This document shows, piece by piece, positions 35,380-46,121 of a stretch of DNA of 64,000 nucleotides. The stretch is taken from positions 35,700,501-35,764,500 of the forward strand of contig JALMGJ010000008.1 of NCBI GenBank assembly GCA_023362775.1, in the 5' to 3' direction. The notes beneath the pieces were generated by a model, which was not told where the DNA came from, did no database searches, and saw nothing but the letters and a program-made list of their open reading frames with translations. The stretch is from Charina bottae (Eukaryota; Chordata; Lepidosauria; Squamata; Charinaidae). Each line of letters starts with the position of its first letter. Positions within the stretch are counted from its first letter, which is position 1. Position numbers and translations under genes: made by a program.

Positions 35380-35849
35380 ATATTATTTATTTGTTTGTTT
35401 GTTTGTTTGTTTATCAAATTTCATCACCGCCCATCTCCCCCAAAAGAGGGACTCTGGGCGGTTTACTAAAAAGATTGAAATACAATAAAAACAAGATATA
35501 TTACATAACGTATAAATACAAGTATAAGATATAAAATAGCATCCAAGATGGCAATTAAAAGTTCTGATTTGGATTCATAAATACATGGGGACCACTTTAA
35601 CGCACTGGCCACCCCCAGGATTGACTACCCCCCTTCCCGCCCCAAGCGAGATGGCAGAGCCAGGTCTTTAACTTCCTCCGGAAGGGCAGGAGAGAAGGGG
35701 CTTGCCTCACCTCTGAGGGAAGAGTGTTCCAAAGGGTGGGGGCCACGGCAGAGAAGGCCCACTTCCTGGCTGGACCCTGCCAATCGACATTCTCTCATGG
35801 ACAGGGTCCGTAACATGCCCTCTCTGCATGACTGGGTGGGACATATATT
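35380..35849 (-). mobile_element. L2 LINE 3' part, antisense, (TTTG)n tail
   Basis: (TTTG)n at 35387-35412, then CACCGCCCATCTCCCCCAAAA, GGGACTCTGGGCGGTTTAC, the reversed L2 terminus. The minus strand continues into the last ORF2 codons (KLPLPSRLGR-like frame plus GRTLFPQR-like decayed VPALWNxLPLE and REGMLRT-like residues). It ends abruptly at about 35849. Confidence 0.85.
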
Positions 35850-36790
35850 TATATTATATAATTAATTATATTAAAATATAATTGAAATCATTTCTATTTG
35901 TTTTCTCTTTCCAGTTTCATACTCCTGTGTTCTTCGAATGACATTTAAATTTTATGTTTTTAAAAAAAACAGGAAAGCCACAAAACATAATTTAGTAGCT
36001 GTAGATGCTGATTGCAGAGAAAGTGGGATTGGAGTAAACGTGATATTGCAAATCTGAAATAATGATCTCAGATCTCCAATATCATAAATCAACACTAACT
36101 ATCCACTTGCTCCAGATTCCAACTAATAGGTTTACCATTAAAATGCTTACACTTAAAAAAAAGGATGCTATAGAAAGGAGAAATGACATTTCTTTATACA
36201 CTTTGTCACATACTTGCAACACCAAGTGAAATGTGTAATGTTTGATCTGGTCAATAGTTTATTGCTAATGACTATGGATGATTCACAGGCCTTAATCATT
36301 TGGAGACTATATATCTAACTTTATGTGTCTCAGTACCCCAATGACTTCACTGAATTTATTTTAGACTGAAAACTTACCCAGAGAAATACAGAGCTATGTT
36401 TTTCTGTTCCTTTAATTGGCATAACCAATACCGTTTGAACATTGCACACAGGACTTGTTGAAAAATAAATCTAATTAAAATAGATGCTTATCTCATTGCA
36501 GAGTAACAATAATATGTTTAGCAGCAACTTCAGGAGCCACATTACATTTTTCCATTGAGGTACCCATAACTTTGGCCTGATTCTTAGCCAGGTAGTAAAG
36601 TGGTTCTGATTGTATTACATCTGGACGTACTTCATGTATTACTTGTTTGAAGGAATATATGCACATTTCAGGTTCAAAGGCAATTTGCTGCTGATGGAGC
36701 CCCCCACATTGAACGCAAAAGCACCAGCATATCCATGGATCTCTGTCTTGTTAGTTACCAGTCATCCTGCCCCTTTCTTTTAATTTTCCA
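35850..36790. other. No gene recognised
   Basis: AT-rich sequence without a recognisable exon or repeat. Confidence 0.45.
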
Positions 36791-36794
36791 AAGT

Positions 36795-37018
36795 TTATTT
36801 ACTTATTTATTAGCTTTACATCTCACCTTTATTTTGTACAGCTCAAGGGAGCATACATAATGCTCCCTCCTCCTCCTTTCCCTGCAACAACCACCCTGTG
36901 AGGTAGGCTGGGCTGAGAGAGAGTGACCCTCCCAAAGTCACCCAGCCAGTTTCCATGCCTAAAGGACCAGGAACTCATATTATCTCGGTTTCTTGTCTAG
37001 CACTTTAACCACTACACC
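36795..37018 (-). mobile_element. MIR/CORE-like tRNA SINE, antisense
   Basis: TTTATTAGCTTTACATCTCACC tail, ACAACCACCCTGTGAGGTAG, GAGAGAGTGACCCTCCCAAAGT, CACCCAGCCAGTTTCCATGCC, CACTTTAACCACTACACC is the reversed SINE, like 7325-7542. Confidence 0.75.
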
Positions 37019-37207
37019 TAATTAAAATTAAAAAGAAATTAATTAAAAAGAAAGAATCATGTTGCAAATCAACAGCCTCAGAATCTTCTTTGTTTCCAAG
37101 AATGTCTTGGGATCCACACAGTTCTCCTAGGTTTTTGTAGGAAATAAAAATATCAAAAATGTCCGCAGCCGAGTATATTTGTGTTTTTTTTTATCGTTTT
37201 ACCTTTT

Positions 37208-37427
37208 GTCTGTAGCTTGAATCATGTCAACTGGATTTCTATTTTCTCAGTGGAAACGTTTCGCTCCTTATCCAAGGAGCTTCTTCAGTCTCTTCTTCAG
37301 TCTCTTCTTCAGACTGAAGAAGCTCCTTGGATAAGGAGCGAAACGTTTCCACTGAGAAAATAGAAATCCAGTTGACATGATTCAAGCTACAGACAATTCC
37401 ACCTGGATGACTGAGAACCTTCACAGA
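37208..37427. mobile_element. Palindromic Penelope stub (two opposed 3' ends), 13-bp target duplication
   Basis: The right arm (about 37310-37427) is the Penelope 3' end also seen at 47595-47716. The left arm (37209-37299) is its reverse complement, meeting at three TTCTTCAGTCTC-type 12-nt repeats (37280-37316). Flanked by CGTTTTACCTTTT at 37195-37207 and 37428-37440. It has no coding sequence. Fold-back or inverted 5' structures are known for Penelope-like elements. Both arms carry the hammerhead-like motif. Confidence 0.9.
37308..37360 (+). ncRNA. Hammerhead-ribozyme-like motif, right arm of the Penelope stub
   Basis: CTGAAGA, then a stem-loop GCTCCTT/GGAT/AAGGAGC, then GAAACGTTTCC. This follows the hammerhead core order CUGANGA - stem II - GAAA. 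AAACGTTT is self-complementary, as expected for dimeric hammerheads with a minimal helix III. An opposed copy lies at about 37246-37295 on the minus strand. Confidence 0.6.
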
Positions 37428-37677
37428 CGTTTTACCTTTTATTTTCAAGATATAATTAAAATACAAAAAAGAAAAAACTATAGAATAGATAGAAAACAGA
37501 ACTAAAGAAAAAAGAACAAACTATAAAGATGTGAATAGAAAGAGAAGAAACAAAAGGCGACTTCCGACTTTTTCCGATACAGATAATAGGTAAATATACA
37601 AATCTAATATCTTACAATTAATTAACCTATCATAACATTTCTATTACAACAAATCATTCAATCTCTAAAACCCAAAA

Positions 37678-39118
37678 TCAAAACATCATTTTTTTTATTA
37701 CAAGCAAATATTCCAAAAGTGGTTGCCAAATTGATATAAATGTAGAAACAGAATGCTCTCTTATTAAAGCTGTTAATTTAGCCATCTGAGCCAAATCCAT
37801 TAATTTAACAATCCAATCTTCAACTGTAGGTATTTGTGGATCTTTCCATTGTTGTGCATATAACAATCTTGCAGCCCTCATCATATATAGTAGCAAAACT
37901 CCATGTTGTTTCTCTAATTGCTTTTCTATCAAACCTAAAAGAAAAAGTTCTGGATTTCTTTGTATATTTACTTTAAGAATCTTCTGAATAATAATACATA
38001 TTTGGTCCCAGAACTTTTTAGCCTTCTCACAAGTCCACCAAAGATGATAAAAGGTTCCTTTGTCCTGTGAACATTTCCAACAGACATTAGTTACACCACT
38101 ATACATTTTTGACAACTTATCAGGAGTTAGATACCAACGATACATCATCTTATATAAATTTTCTTTCAAATTATAATTCAGCGTAAATTTCAAACCTTTT
38201 GTCCACATATTCTCCCATTGGTCCAACATGATATTATATCCAAAATTCTTAGCCCATTTGATCATACAATCCTTAACATGTTCATCTTCCATATTCATCT
38301 GTAACAAGATCTTATACATCTTAGTAATAACATGATAATCATTTATGCATAAATCCATTTCAAACTCTGTTATTTCATTGACAAATTTATAGTTCTTTTT
38401 ATCTAGTTTAAAACATTCCACCAATTGTATATAGGTGAACCAATGACATGTAAATCCATCAGATTCTAACATTTCCCTTGTTTTAATTTTTGGTTCACCC
38501 TCTTCAAACTTTAACAGATCTTTATATTTTAACCAGCTTATTCCTCCCACATTTTCTCTTCTGATCATTGCTTCCTGAGGAGACAACCATAGTGGTACAT
38601 TTGGAGACAATCTTACCTTATATTTATTCCAGATTCTCAATAAGGCATTTCTAATAAATTGATTTTTAAAATCCTTATTAACTTTGACTTTGTCATACCA
38701 TAGATAAGCATGCGACACAAATCTTAATTCATGTCCTTCAAGTTGTAATAATTTCTTGTTCTCCAGAGTAATCCATTCCTTGATCCAAAGCAAACAACAG
38801 GCATCAAAATACAATTTCAAATTAGGTAGACCCAGACCTCCTCATTCTTTGGCATCTTGTAACAATTTATATTTAATTCTTGGTTTCTTGCCTTGCCAAA
38901 TAAATTTGGAGATATCTCTCTGCCGTTCTTTAAATGATAAATCTGTTGGTAAAATTGGTAAAGTCTGGAAAAGAAATAACATCCTAGGCAAAAAATTCAT
39001 CTTAATCACAGATATTCTTCCCAAAAGAGACAATTGTAATTTCCCCCATCTTATCAGATCATTTTTCACATCACTCCAAATTTTAACATAATTATTCTGA
39101 AACAACATGCTATTTTTA
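37678..39118 (-). pseudogene. L1 ORF2 C-terminal part, one nonsense codon
   Basis: This is the C-terminal region of L1 ORF2p, downstream of the reverse transcriptase active site. It begins within WSDVKNDLIRWGKLQLSLLG, RISVIKMNFLPRMLFLFQTL and passes SFKERQRDISKFIWQGKKPR. It meets a single TGA at 38842-38844 where the family has Arg, then continues in the same frame with GGLGLPNLKLYFDACCLLW through to its stop at 37678. A Cys/His cluster CWKCSQDKGTFYHLWWTC (C-X2-C-X7-H-X4-C) is the typical L1 C-terminal zinc-knuckle-like domain. About 480 codons carry only one stop, so it is fairly young, but the missing 5' part makes it inactive. Confidence 0.92.
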
Positions 39119-39137
39119 CGCAGCCGAGTATATTTGT

Positions 39138-39970
39138 AAGGCAGAATCTGTACTAGTGACTCACAGCACTGCCCATCCATAAGTAAAGTGATTTAAACCT
39201 GTCCTCACTATGGTTGTTTCTGCACAACAATGTTTGGATAACCCTAGAAGACACTCTTAAGTTACTAGTAAGTCCTGTCTAAATTAGACTACTTGCCCAG
39301 AGCACATCCTCTCCCCGAAAAAGACAATGGAAAGCTATGAGTTGAGAGTACATATCCTGGAGGGTCAGAGTATATGATAGAAGCAACTTCATCAGTTTAT
39401 GTTCTGGTAAATTGGAGTTTTGTGATAGGCTTCACCTGCTCTGGCAGTCATTTTGGGAATGTGCAAGCTCTCTCCTTACTTGGCATTTTCTTTGCCCATG
39501 AAGAAAGCTTTCATAATGTCACAGGTGCCACTAGCCCCCCAAATTTCAGCATTTCTCAATGACAGCTTTTGGGCAGCAAAAGTTGCCTCGTGTCCTACTT
39601 GTGAGCTTCTCAGAAGCTTCTGCGTGGCCTCTCTGAAACTGGGATGATGGGTAAAATGATCCAAAATGGTCTGGCTTTGCTTCTGATAGAATATTAGTTC
39701 CATCACAGAAATCCATCACATGTAGAAAACTGGCATTGCCGTAGGGACTTTATAAAAATTTTCCAGGCTTGGTTATTACCTTTTTAACTCCAGGTGTGGC
39801 TGGTAAAATGCCTGCCTGGAAAGTGGAAGATTTGCAACCTGTGTGGCTGGTATTAGATGAACCAGATGTTTAGGCAAAAGGCAGCTGCCTCGGTTTCCAA
39901 GACTGTTCCTTTTCTTGTTGCTTGAAATGGGATTGGGATATTTAGTTGCTTCTGGTGTTGCTATTATTAC
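39138..39970. other. No gene recognised
   Basis: Apparently unique non-coding sequence; frames on both strands lack recognised domains. Confidence 0.45.
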
Positions 39971-39974
39971 TGTT

Positions 39975-40137
39975 TGCATTTATATCCTCTCTTTTCTCTG
40001 ACAGCTCGAGGGAGCTGACAGCAGTAACCCTGTGAGCTCAGTTGGGCTGAGAGAGATTGACCCAGGCACGGTGGCAGACCTAAACCTGAGTCATCTTTGT
40101 TTAAGTCAGGCACTTTAGCCACTACACTACACTATAC
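39975..40137 (-). mobile_element. MIR/CORE-like tRNA SINE, antisense, diverged
   Basis: TTTATATCCTCTCTTTTCTC, AGTAACCCTGTGAGCTCAGT, GGGCTGAGAGAGATTGACCC, GGCACTTTAGCCACTACACT matches the SINE at 36795-37018 with more decay. Confidence 0.65.
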
Positions 40138-40778
40138 AAAAAGTGAGGATTCTTTTTTACAAAAATTTCATTTAATTATGCAAATACCAATGAACTTAGA
40201 TGTCAGCCCTCCCAAAAGACCTATTACTTATTCATTCCTTTCATAATAACTGCAGCCCTGGAATGAAATTGATTCTAGTTGCAACATGTTCAGGGATAAA
40301 AGTCTGATCCGTCAGCAGTTCTATCCCTGTTTCCGTGGCTGTCAATATATGCCATTACTGGTTAAAGTGGGACAAAAAGTTCTTGGATTACCATAAGATT
40401 GGCAGATCAGTGACTATTGCAGAATGTCCCCTGTTCTCCAACTTCTGTAGATACAGTAATCCTTTCTCTCTTGGTCAATTTGGAATGTATTTCCCATCTA
40501 AGAGAACTGTGGGCATGAGTCAGAGTCTCAGTTCAGTAAAAATCCCTGCTTCCCCATTCAAAGCATGTAATTTCATTTTTGGTATTGCAACAAACAATTG
40601 TCAATGACATTCATAGCTCAATACTCATTTGATGAGTACCTCCTTTACTTTTAAAAAAAAAAGATTCTGGCCAGGACTTTCACTATACATAATTAAGATA
40701 TAAAATTTTACAGAAGTACATGACACAACCAAAATTTCAACCAAGTCTATTTAACTTCTCCATCCCAGTGGGACAGTT

Positions 40779-40858
40779 TGTTGTTTATTCGTTCAGTCGT
40801 CTCCGACTCCTCGTGACCTCATGGACCAGCCCACGCCAGAGCTTCCTGTCGGCCAGTT
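40779..40858 (-). mobile_element. RTE/BovB-variant 3' end, antisense
   Basis: GTTTATTCGTTCAGTCGTCTCCGACTC, CTCGTGACCTCATGGACCAG, CCCACGCCAGAGCTTCCTGTC is the reverse of the last 80 bp of the element at 1564-3267, not of the canonical BovB at 9994. Two RTE subfamilies therefore each have at least two copies here. Confidence 0.85.
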
Positions 40859-41334
40859 AGGTGCATAAAAATCTGTTTTCCTACATGGTATTCAAATAAT
40901 TTTCAGAATTATAACCTTCTGGACCACAGAGGCTTCAAGCTCTTATAAGAAAACTACGTTTGGACTATGGGATGTGATTTTCTACCCTTAGTATAGGAAA
41001 ATGTTACCTTGATAAACTGCATTTGCAAGTTCTGTAAACCGCATTTAAGACTAAGCACCATTTGTAGAACTTGACTTTGGAAGCAGTTGGCCAGCCACAG
41101 GTCTGTAAAGGAATCCATGAAATTGCCCCCTCCTCCAAGACATTTTAGTCCACATGCAGACACTGGGGTGTCACCAGGGTTAATACAGCATCTACAAAGG
41201 CTAACGAGAAAGAAGCACATTTGAGAAAAGCAGTAACTGTGAAACATATTTTGAAATATGTTCTACTTTAAAAGTTCAGAGAAATCCTGATTCCACTACA
41301 AGCTCTATAAATATGTTGTTGTACTGAGCTGAGA

Positions 41335-41800
41335 CAGAGTCTGATTTCTTGCTGTAACAATTATTGGAATCCAGCAAATCAAGCATGCCTCATTAGCATA
41401 CGGGTGATTGCTCTAGAAGGCAAACTCTGTGCTACTAGAGAAAGCTGCTTGTTGCCCCTCCCACTTCCTCTTTCTCTCTGACTCTTCCACCAATGGGGTA
41501 GGACGCACATGCCTTAGCTCCTTCCATGGAGAGGCCACGTGCTAGGCCTCAACTCCAGAGGCTTTTCCCCCTTTCTCCACGCAGCCTCTGGCAGCAAACA
41601 GGACCAGAGGTATATAGTTTAGGGAACAGAAAGATAAACTGAAACATCATTTTTCTACTGAAATGGCTGTACCTGGACAAAATAAATGTAAGAACTCTTT
41701 TGTACTGACTTTTTGTACCTGCAATGTCTAAGCGTGTGTTTCTTTATGCTTGGGTGGGCTAAAAGTGTAAGAATAAGAACCTGAATCTCTCTAACTTGCT
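41335..41800 (+). repeat. Candidate LTR-like sequence
   Basis: A GC-richer block (CACGTGCTAGGCC, CCACGCAGCCTCTGG) is followed by GGTATATAG at about 41610 (TATA-like) and AATAAA at 41680, then a T-rich stretch. This is the order expected of an LTR U3-R-U5. No TG/CA ends with a duplication were confirmed. It is possibly related to 11800-12330. Confidence 0.35.
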
Positions 41801-42567
41801 CACAGGCTGTGTTTTTAAACAATATTCCTTTTTCTGCCCATGAGTTTACACAAAGTTAAGCTCTGCTCCATTCACTGGTTTTAACAGGCCACTGAATGAT
41901 CTTCAACAATCAGATTTCATATATATCATGCTTTCTAAAGATTGCTTTGTCCATTGGAATCATACTTACTGGTCTGTTCTAGTAGATGCTTAACATGAAA
42001 GAAGCTTTGTGTCTTCCTTAATTTTGCTACTCAGTTTCTGTCTCCCTTGTAATGCTGAAGAGTAAAGCTGATCTAGATTATGCAATGTATATTGTATCAG
42101 GATGGGGAAGGCTTGAGTACAATGTAATAAAAGATGTTCATAAACATACAAAAGAAGGTAGAGACAGAGAATTGTTTTCTTGTCTTTCTTCCACTGTTTA
42201 CATACTATAATAATGTTAATGTAGGGAGATTTTTTTTCCCTGTTTTCTGTTTACCAAATGAAATTTTACTAGCAACTATCCAGAAATCATCCTCCCATCT
42301 TTCTCCTTGTTATGCTGCAAAACCAGTTAGGGTTCTACCAAACTGAAAAACATCAACATAATACTAACCAGGTCAACCATGGAGCACCTTTTCAGATTCT
42401 TTCTATTCCCAGAGTTGTTGGGAGGCATATACATTTAAATAATAACAATTATAATAACAATACTCCAGATTCAAATTCCTTAAATCAAAGGCCATTTTTC
42501 TTATTAACAGCCACTATGGTCTTAGATTGACTGATTAGATAGTCTTCTCCAACCCATCAAACCTCTG

Positions 42568-42622
42568 GATCTTCCGATTGACAAGCCTGGAGTCTTAACC
42601 GCTGAGCCACCACGCCCCCCTC
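42568..42622 (-). mobile_element. Head-only Sauria SINE fragment
   Basis: GATCTTCCGATTGACAAGCC, TGGAGTCTTAACCGCTGAGC, CACCACGCC is the reversed tRNA-like head of the Sauria SINE, without the body. It sits just 23 bp from the full copy at 42645. Confidence 0.75.
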
Positions 42623-42644
42623 CAAAAAACAATATAACTATAAG

Positions 42645-42975
42645 TAAAGGTAAAGGTTTCTCCCGCACATTTGTGCAGTCGTGTCCGACTCTAGGGGCCA
42701 GTGCTCATCTCCGTTTGTTAGCCGAAGAGCCAGCGTTGTCCGAAGACGCTTCCATGGTCATGTGGCCGGCATGACGCACGCAGAACGCTGTTACCTTCCC
42801 ACCGAAGTGGTACCTATTCATCTACTTGCATTTTCATGCTTTCGAATTGCTAGGTTGGCAAGAGCTGGGGCTAGTGCGGGAGCTCACTCCACACACAGGG
42901 CTAGGGATTCGAACCTCCGAACTTGCGATCTTCTGATCGACAAGCCTGGCGTCTTACCCGCTGAGCCACCATGTA
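42645..42975 (-). mobile_element. Sauria SINE, near full length
   Basis: tRNA-derived SINE, antisense. The minus strand begins GGTGGCTCAGCGGGTAAGAC, has the B-box-like GGTTCGAATCC, the body GTGAGCTCCCGCACTAGCCC, AGCTCTTGCCAACCTAGCAA and GCCGGCCACATGACC, and ends AGAGTCGGACACGACTGCAC, the BovB-like terminus. It is known to depend on BovB for retroposition. Confidence 0.92.
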
Positions 42976-43901
42976 AATAAATAATACATAACGTATATGC
43001 ATATGTATATACTGCATGGGAATAAGCAATTCTGCAGATTCAGGTAGCATCATGGCTGGAGATGAAAGGGGGGATGCCAATCTGGATTACAGGCCCATGC
43101 ACTTACTTCTGAGTAACCAAAGTCATCAGGCCCTGCACAATCCATATTGAATGTAATGTGTAGCTTGACCTGAGACAAACATTTTTTAGAAGACTGCTGA
43201 AGGTGACATACTGAGTGCCAACTGAATCAATTTAAATTTGGTGTTTACTCTTAAAAAAAATTACTTGTAAGAGGATGGGTATCACCATCAAGAGGTTCTG
43301 TAACAAAAAGGCAGGCACTTTACTTAGATCTGTTGCCAGGATTTGACCCCTACTTAAACTGGGAGAGGAGTATGCTCCTAGGACCTGCTGTACCAAGTTT
43401 GTCACACTTTTCCCAGTAACAGCTTAACCTCCCTCCCCCAAATCAAAACAAAATGCATTGGTTCAGAAGTAAGTGGGAGTGAATAGTCTTGATAATCACA
43501 GACCATTTTTTTTCCTTGTCAAGAGCTAGGACTAAGATCCTGGAATCTTTGATAAGAAACTGATGTTTTGACTCATTTCCTATGAAAGAACCATGTTCTA
43601 AATCAAAGGATTTAGGAATTTGTAATTCTTGCCACCAGCATAAAAGATACTTCATAGAGCTATGGAAATATGGATCAGGACTACAAATGTCTAGGTAGCC
43701 ACCAGATGGCAGCAAAGAGCTACAGAACACTCTGACCACCTACAGACCACTTTTCTGCCACCTGTTGACCATTTAGATTTTGGAGACCAGATGAAGTAGC
43801 CCCACTTGGCAATGAAGTGACATCCTTCAGTAAATTGGAAGGCAGCAAGTTACCTTAGATGTAGGAAATACATGTTAGTGTTACTAGAAACCTCTTAGTA
43901 A

Positions 43902-44220
43902 AAAAGGTAAAGGTTTTCCCCTGCACAGTTGTATCCGACTCTAGGGGCGGTGCTCGTCTCCGTTACTCAGCCAAAGAGCCAGCGCTGTCCGAAGACGCTT
44001 CCGCGGTCATGTGGCCGGCATGAAGCGCACGGAACGCTGTTACCATCCCACCAAAGTGGTATCTATTTATCTACTTGCATTTGCATGCTTTCAAATTGCT
44101 AGGTTGGCAAGAGCTGGGGCGAGTGCGGGAGCTCACTCTGTCATGCAGCGCTCGGGTCTCAAACCGCCGACCTTCCAATCAACAAGCCTGGCATCTTAAC
44201 CACTGAGCCATCGCGCCTCC
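43902..44220 (-). mobile_element. Sauria SINE, near full length, 14-bp target duplication
   Basis: Same family and strand as 42645-42975. Flanked by AAACCTCTTAGTAA (43888-43901) and AAACCTCTTACTAA (44221-44234), a 14-bp duplication with one mismatch. The B box reads GGTTTGAGACC. Confidence 0.93.
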
Positions 44221-44518
44221 AAACCTCTTACTAAGGCAAAAACAAAACAAAACGTAAACTCAAGTAGGAAGGGCAATAGCACCACTGTTGTAGATTCACT
44301 ATTCATGTGGCACTTTTTTTTGCTGTGTTTCACCATTGTTGTAGGTAACTGGAAGGTGGTACTGCAACTATAACTCAACAATACTCAGCTAACATAAGAA
44401 ACTGGTTGAGTTGCACTGAAATCCATAAAGTTTCTGATAATGATCTATCACTTAAATCTCAGCAACTTGTTGATTGCCCAAGTTCTTTCCCTCCTTGTTG
44501 TCATTTCATTACCTACAG

Positions 44519-44808
44519 CAGAGCTTTCCAAACTTTTCATGTTGGTGACACACTTTTTAGACATGCATCATTTCGTGACACACTTTTACAGCAGGGCATC
44601 ATTTCGCGACACACTCTTACAGCAGGGCACAAGGCAGGCACTAGGACCTGTGCGGAATCACAGCAGGTTTGGAGGCAGCAAGGCACAAGGCAGGCACTAG
44701 GACCTGCGTGGAATCCTGGCAGGGCTCAGAGGCGGCAGCAGCCACGACACATCCAGACACTGCAGCCAACACACTAACGAGTCCCGACACACAGTTTGGA
44801 AAGCTCTG
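44519..44808. mobile_element. hAT-like MITE, 290 bp, 8-bp target duplication
   Basis: Ends CAGAGCTTTCCAAACT and AGTTTGGAAAGCTCTG; perfect 8-bp duplication ACCTACAG at 44511-44518 and 44809-44816. The interior has a ~34-bp tandem duplication (CATCATTTCGTGACACAC...) and two units of the GGCACAAGGCAGGCACTAGG block that is amplified in the element at 45458-46113. It lies in the opposite orientation to that copy. Confidence 0.95.
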
Positions 44809-45035
44809 ACCTACAGATTTCCAGCTTTGGCAACTATAGTTTTGCTGCACACATACTTTCTGTTTAAGGACCTTGGAACACTGATTCATCAAACAGATGT
44901 GCCTGCATTGGAATTTTTTGCTTACTTATACTATAGTCTGTCTATAAATAACCTGGAGAAATACAGTGGCTTGGCAGACTTCACACAACAGGAAGAGATG
45001 ACTAACGAGGAACTCTTCACCCTGTACTTATATGT

Positions 45036-45125
45036 ATGTCTGTGTGTATGTATTTATGTATGCGTACGTGTGTGTGTCGGGGTGTGTGTGTGTACTTGTG
45101 TGTGTATCTCTGTTTCTATCTGTAT
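45036..45125 (+). repeat. TG-rich microsatellite-like tract
   Basis: Irregular TGTGTG / TGTATG repeats over about 90 bp. Confidence 0.7.
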
Positions 45126-45457
45126 CAATTGCAAGTGAAAAGCCACTTTAGAAATAGGGGAACATGCAGTAATAGCACTCCAAAAAAATCAATCAAGTCC
45201 TATATCTCTCCTGACCCAACTTGTTCTAACTACAAGATAAGCCTAAATTGTTTCTTTATAGATCCCTACATTAGATCTCCCTAAAGTCCAAAAAAGATCA
45301 TTTTCAGCCTCACCATGTGCTAAGGGGTAAGTCTTCTAGATTCATTCCATTTCTCCTGAAATTGTGATGTTTCAAATTCAGTGACCTAAAGATACCTAGC
45401 CACCAAAGAAAATCCCATAGCTACTGTATAAGCTAAACTGTCAGAAAACTTCTAAAT

Positions 45458-46113
45458 CAGAGCTTTCTAAACTGTGTGTCGGGACACGTTAGTGTGTCGG
45501 CTGCAGTGTCTGGGTGTGTCACGGCTGCTGCTGCCTCCTGGCTTCCACGCAGGTCCTAGTGTCCGCCTTGTACCCTGCTCCCTCCAAACCTGCCCTGCCA
45601 GGATTCCACGCAGGTCCTAGTGCCTGCCTTGTGCCCTGATGCCTCCAAACCTGCTGTGATTCCGCGCAGGTCCTAGTGCCTGCCTTGTACCCTGCTCCCT
45701 CCAAACCTGCCCTGCCAGGATTCCACGCAGGTCCTAGTGCCTGCCTTGTGCCCTGCTGCCTCCAAACCTGCTGTGATTCCGCGCAGGTCCTAGTGCCTGC
45801 CTTGTGCCTTGCTGCCTCCAAACCTGCTGTGATTCCACGCAGGTCCTAGTGCCTGCCTTGTACCCTGCTCCCTCCAAACCTGCCCTGCCAGGATTCCACG
45901 CAGGTCCTAGTGCCTGCCTTGTACCCTGCTGCCTCCAAACCTGCTGTGATTCCGCATAGGTCCTAGTGCCTGCCTTGTGCCTTGCTGCCTCCAAACCTGC
46001 TGTGATTCCACGCAGGTCCTAGTGCTTGCCTTGTGCCCAGCTGTAAGAGTGTGTCGCAAAATGATGCATGTCTAAAAAGTGTGTCACCAACATGAAAAGT
46101 TGGGAAAGCTCTG
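45458..46113. mobile_element. hAT-like element, 656 bp, 8-bp target duplication
   Basis: Ends CAGAGCTTTCTAAACTGTG and GTTGGGAAAGCTCTG, flanked by TTCTAAAT at 45450-45457 and 46114-46121. The extra length over the 290-bp copy is due to an internal minisatellite (45540-46030). It has no transposase. Its right edge abuts a Penelope insertion whose 13-bp duplication includes the hAT terminal CTCTG and the hAT duplication, so the hAT was there first. Confidence 0.93.
45540..46030 (+). repeat. Minisatellite, about 60-bp unit, roughly 8-9 copies
   Basis: Units carry CACGCAGGTCCTAGTGCCTG, CCTTGTGCCCTGCTGCCTCC, AAACCTGCTGTGATTC with alternating variants (CTGCCCTGCCAGGATTC vs CTGCTGTGATTC). This gives a partial two-unit higher-order pattern. 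It gives rise to long glycine/arginine-rich open frames on the minus strand that are repeat artefacts. Confidence 0.92.
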
Positions 46114-46121
46114 TTCTAAAT

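Larger units (their letters stand above)
37183..39118 (-). mobile_element. L1 LINE, 5'-truncated, 19-bp target duplication
   Basis: An antisense L1 insertion flanked by a perfect 19-bp duplication, CGCAGCCGAGTATATTTGT (37164-37182 and 39119-39137). The T-run just inside the left copy is its poly-A tail. It is 5'-truncated inside ORF2. Its 3' UTR is interrupted at 37208-37427 by a Penelope stub with its own 13-bp duplication, so the L1 is the older of the two. Confidence 0.93.

Noticed and set aside
42568..42622. Possible tRNA gene or fragment, since the sequence is tRNA-like
   Set aside because: It matches the Sauria SINE head rather than a functional tRNA; there is no complete cloverleaf or anticodon context.
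45385..45450. Possible upstream Penelope coding remnant (PKxxxPPKKIP-like reading), which would make the hAT an insertion into Penelope
   Set aside because: The perfect 13-bp duplication CTCTGTTCTAAAT around 46122-47716 shows that Penelope inserted next to an already present hAT. The upstream reading has stops and gaps.
45540..46030. Regular ~60-bp direct repeats that could be mistaken for a CRISPR array
   Set aside because: Units are contiguous with no unique spacers and lie inside a hAT element; the rest of the window is vertebrate.
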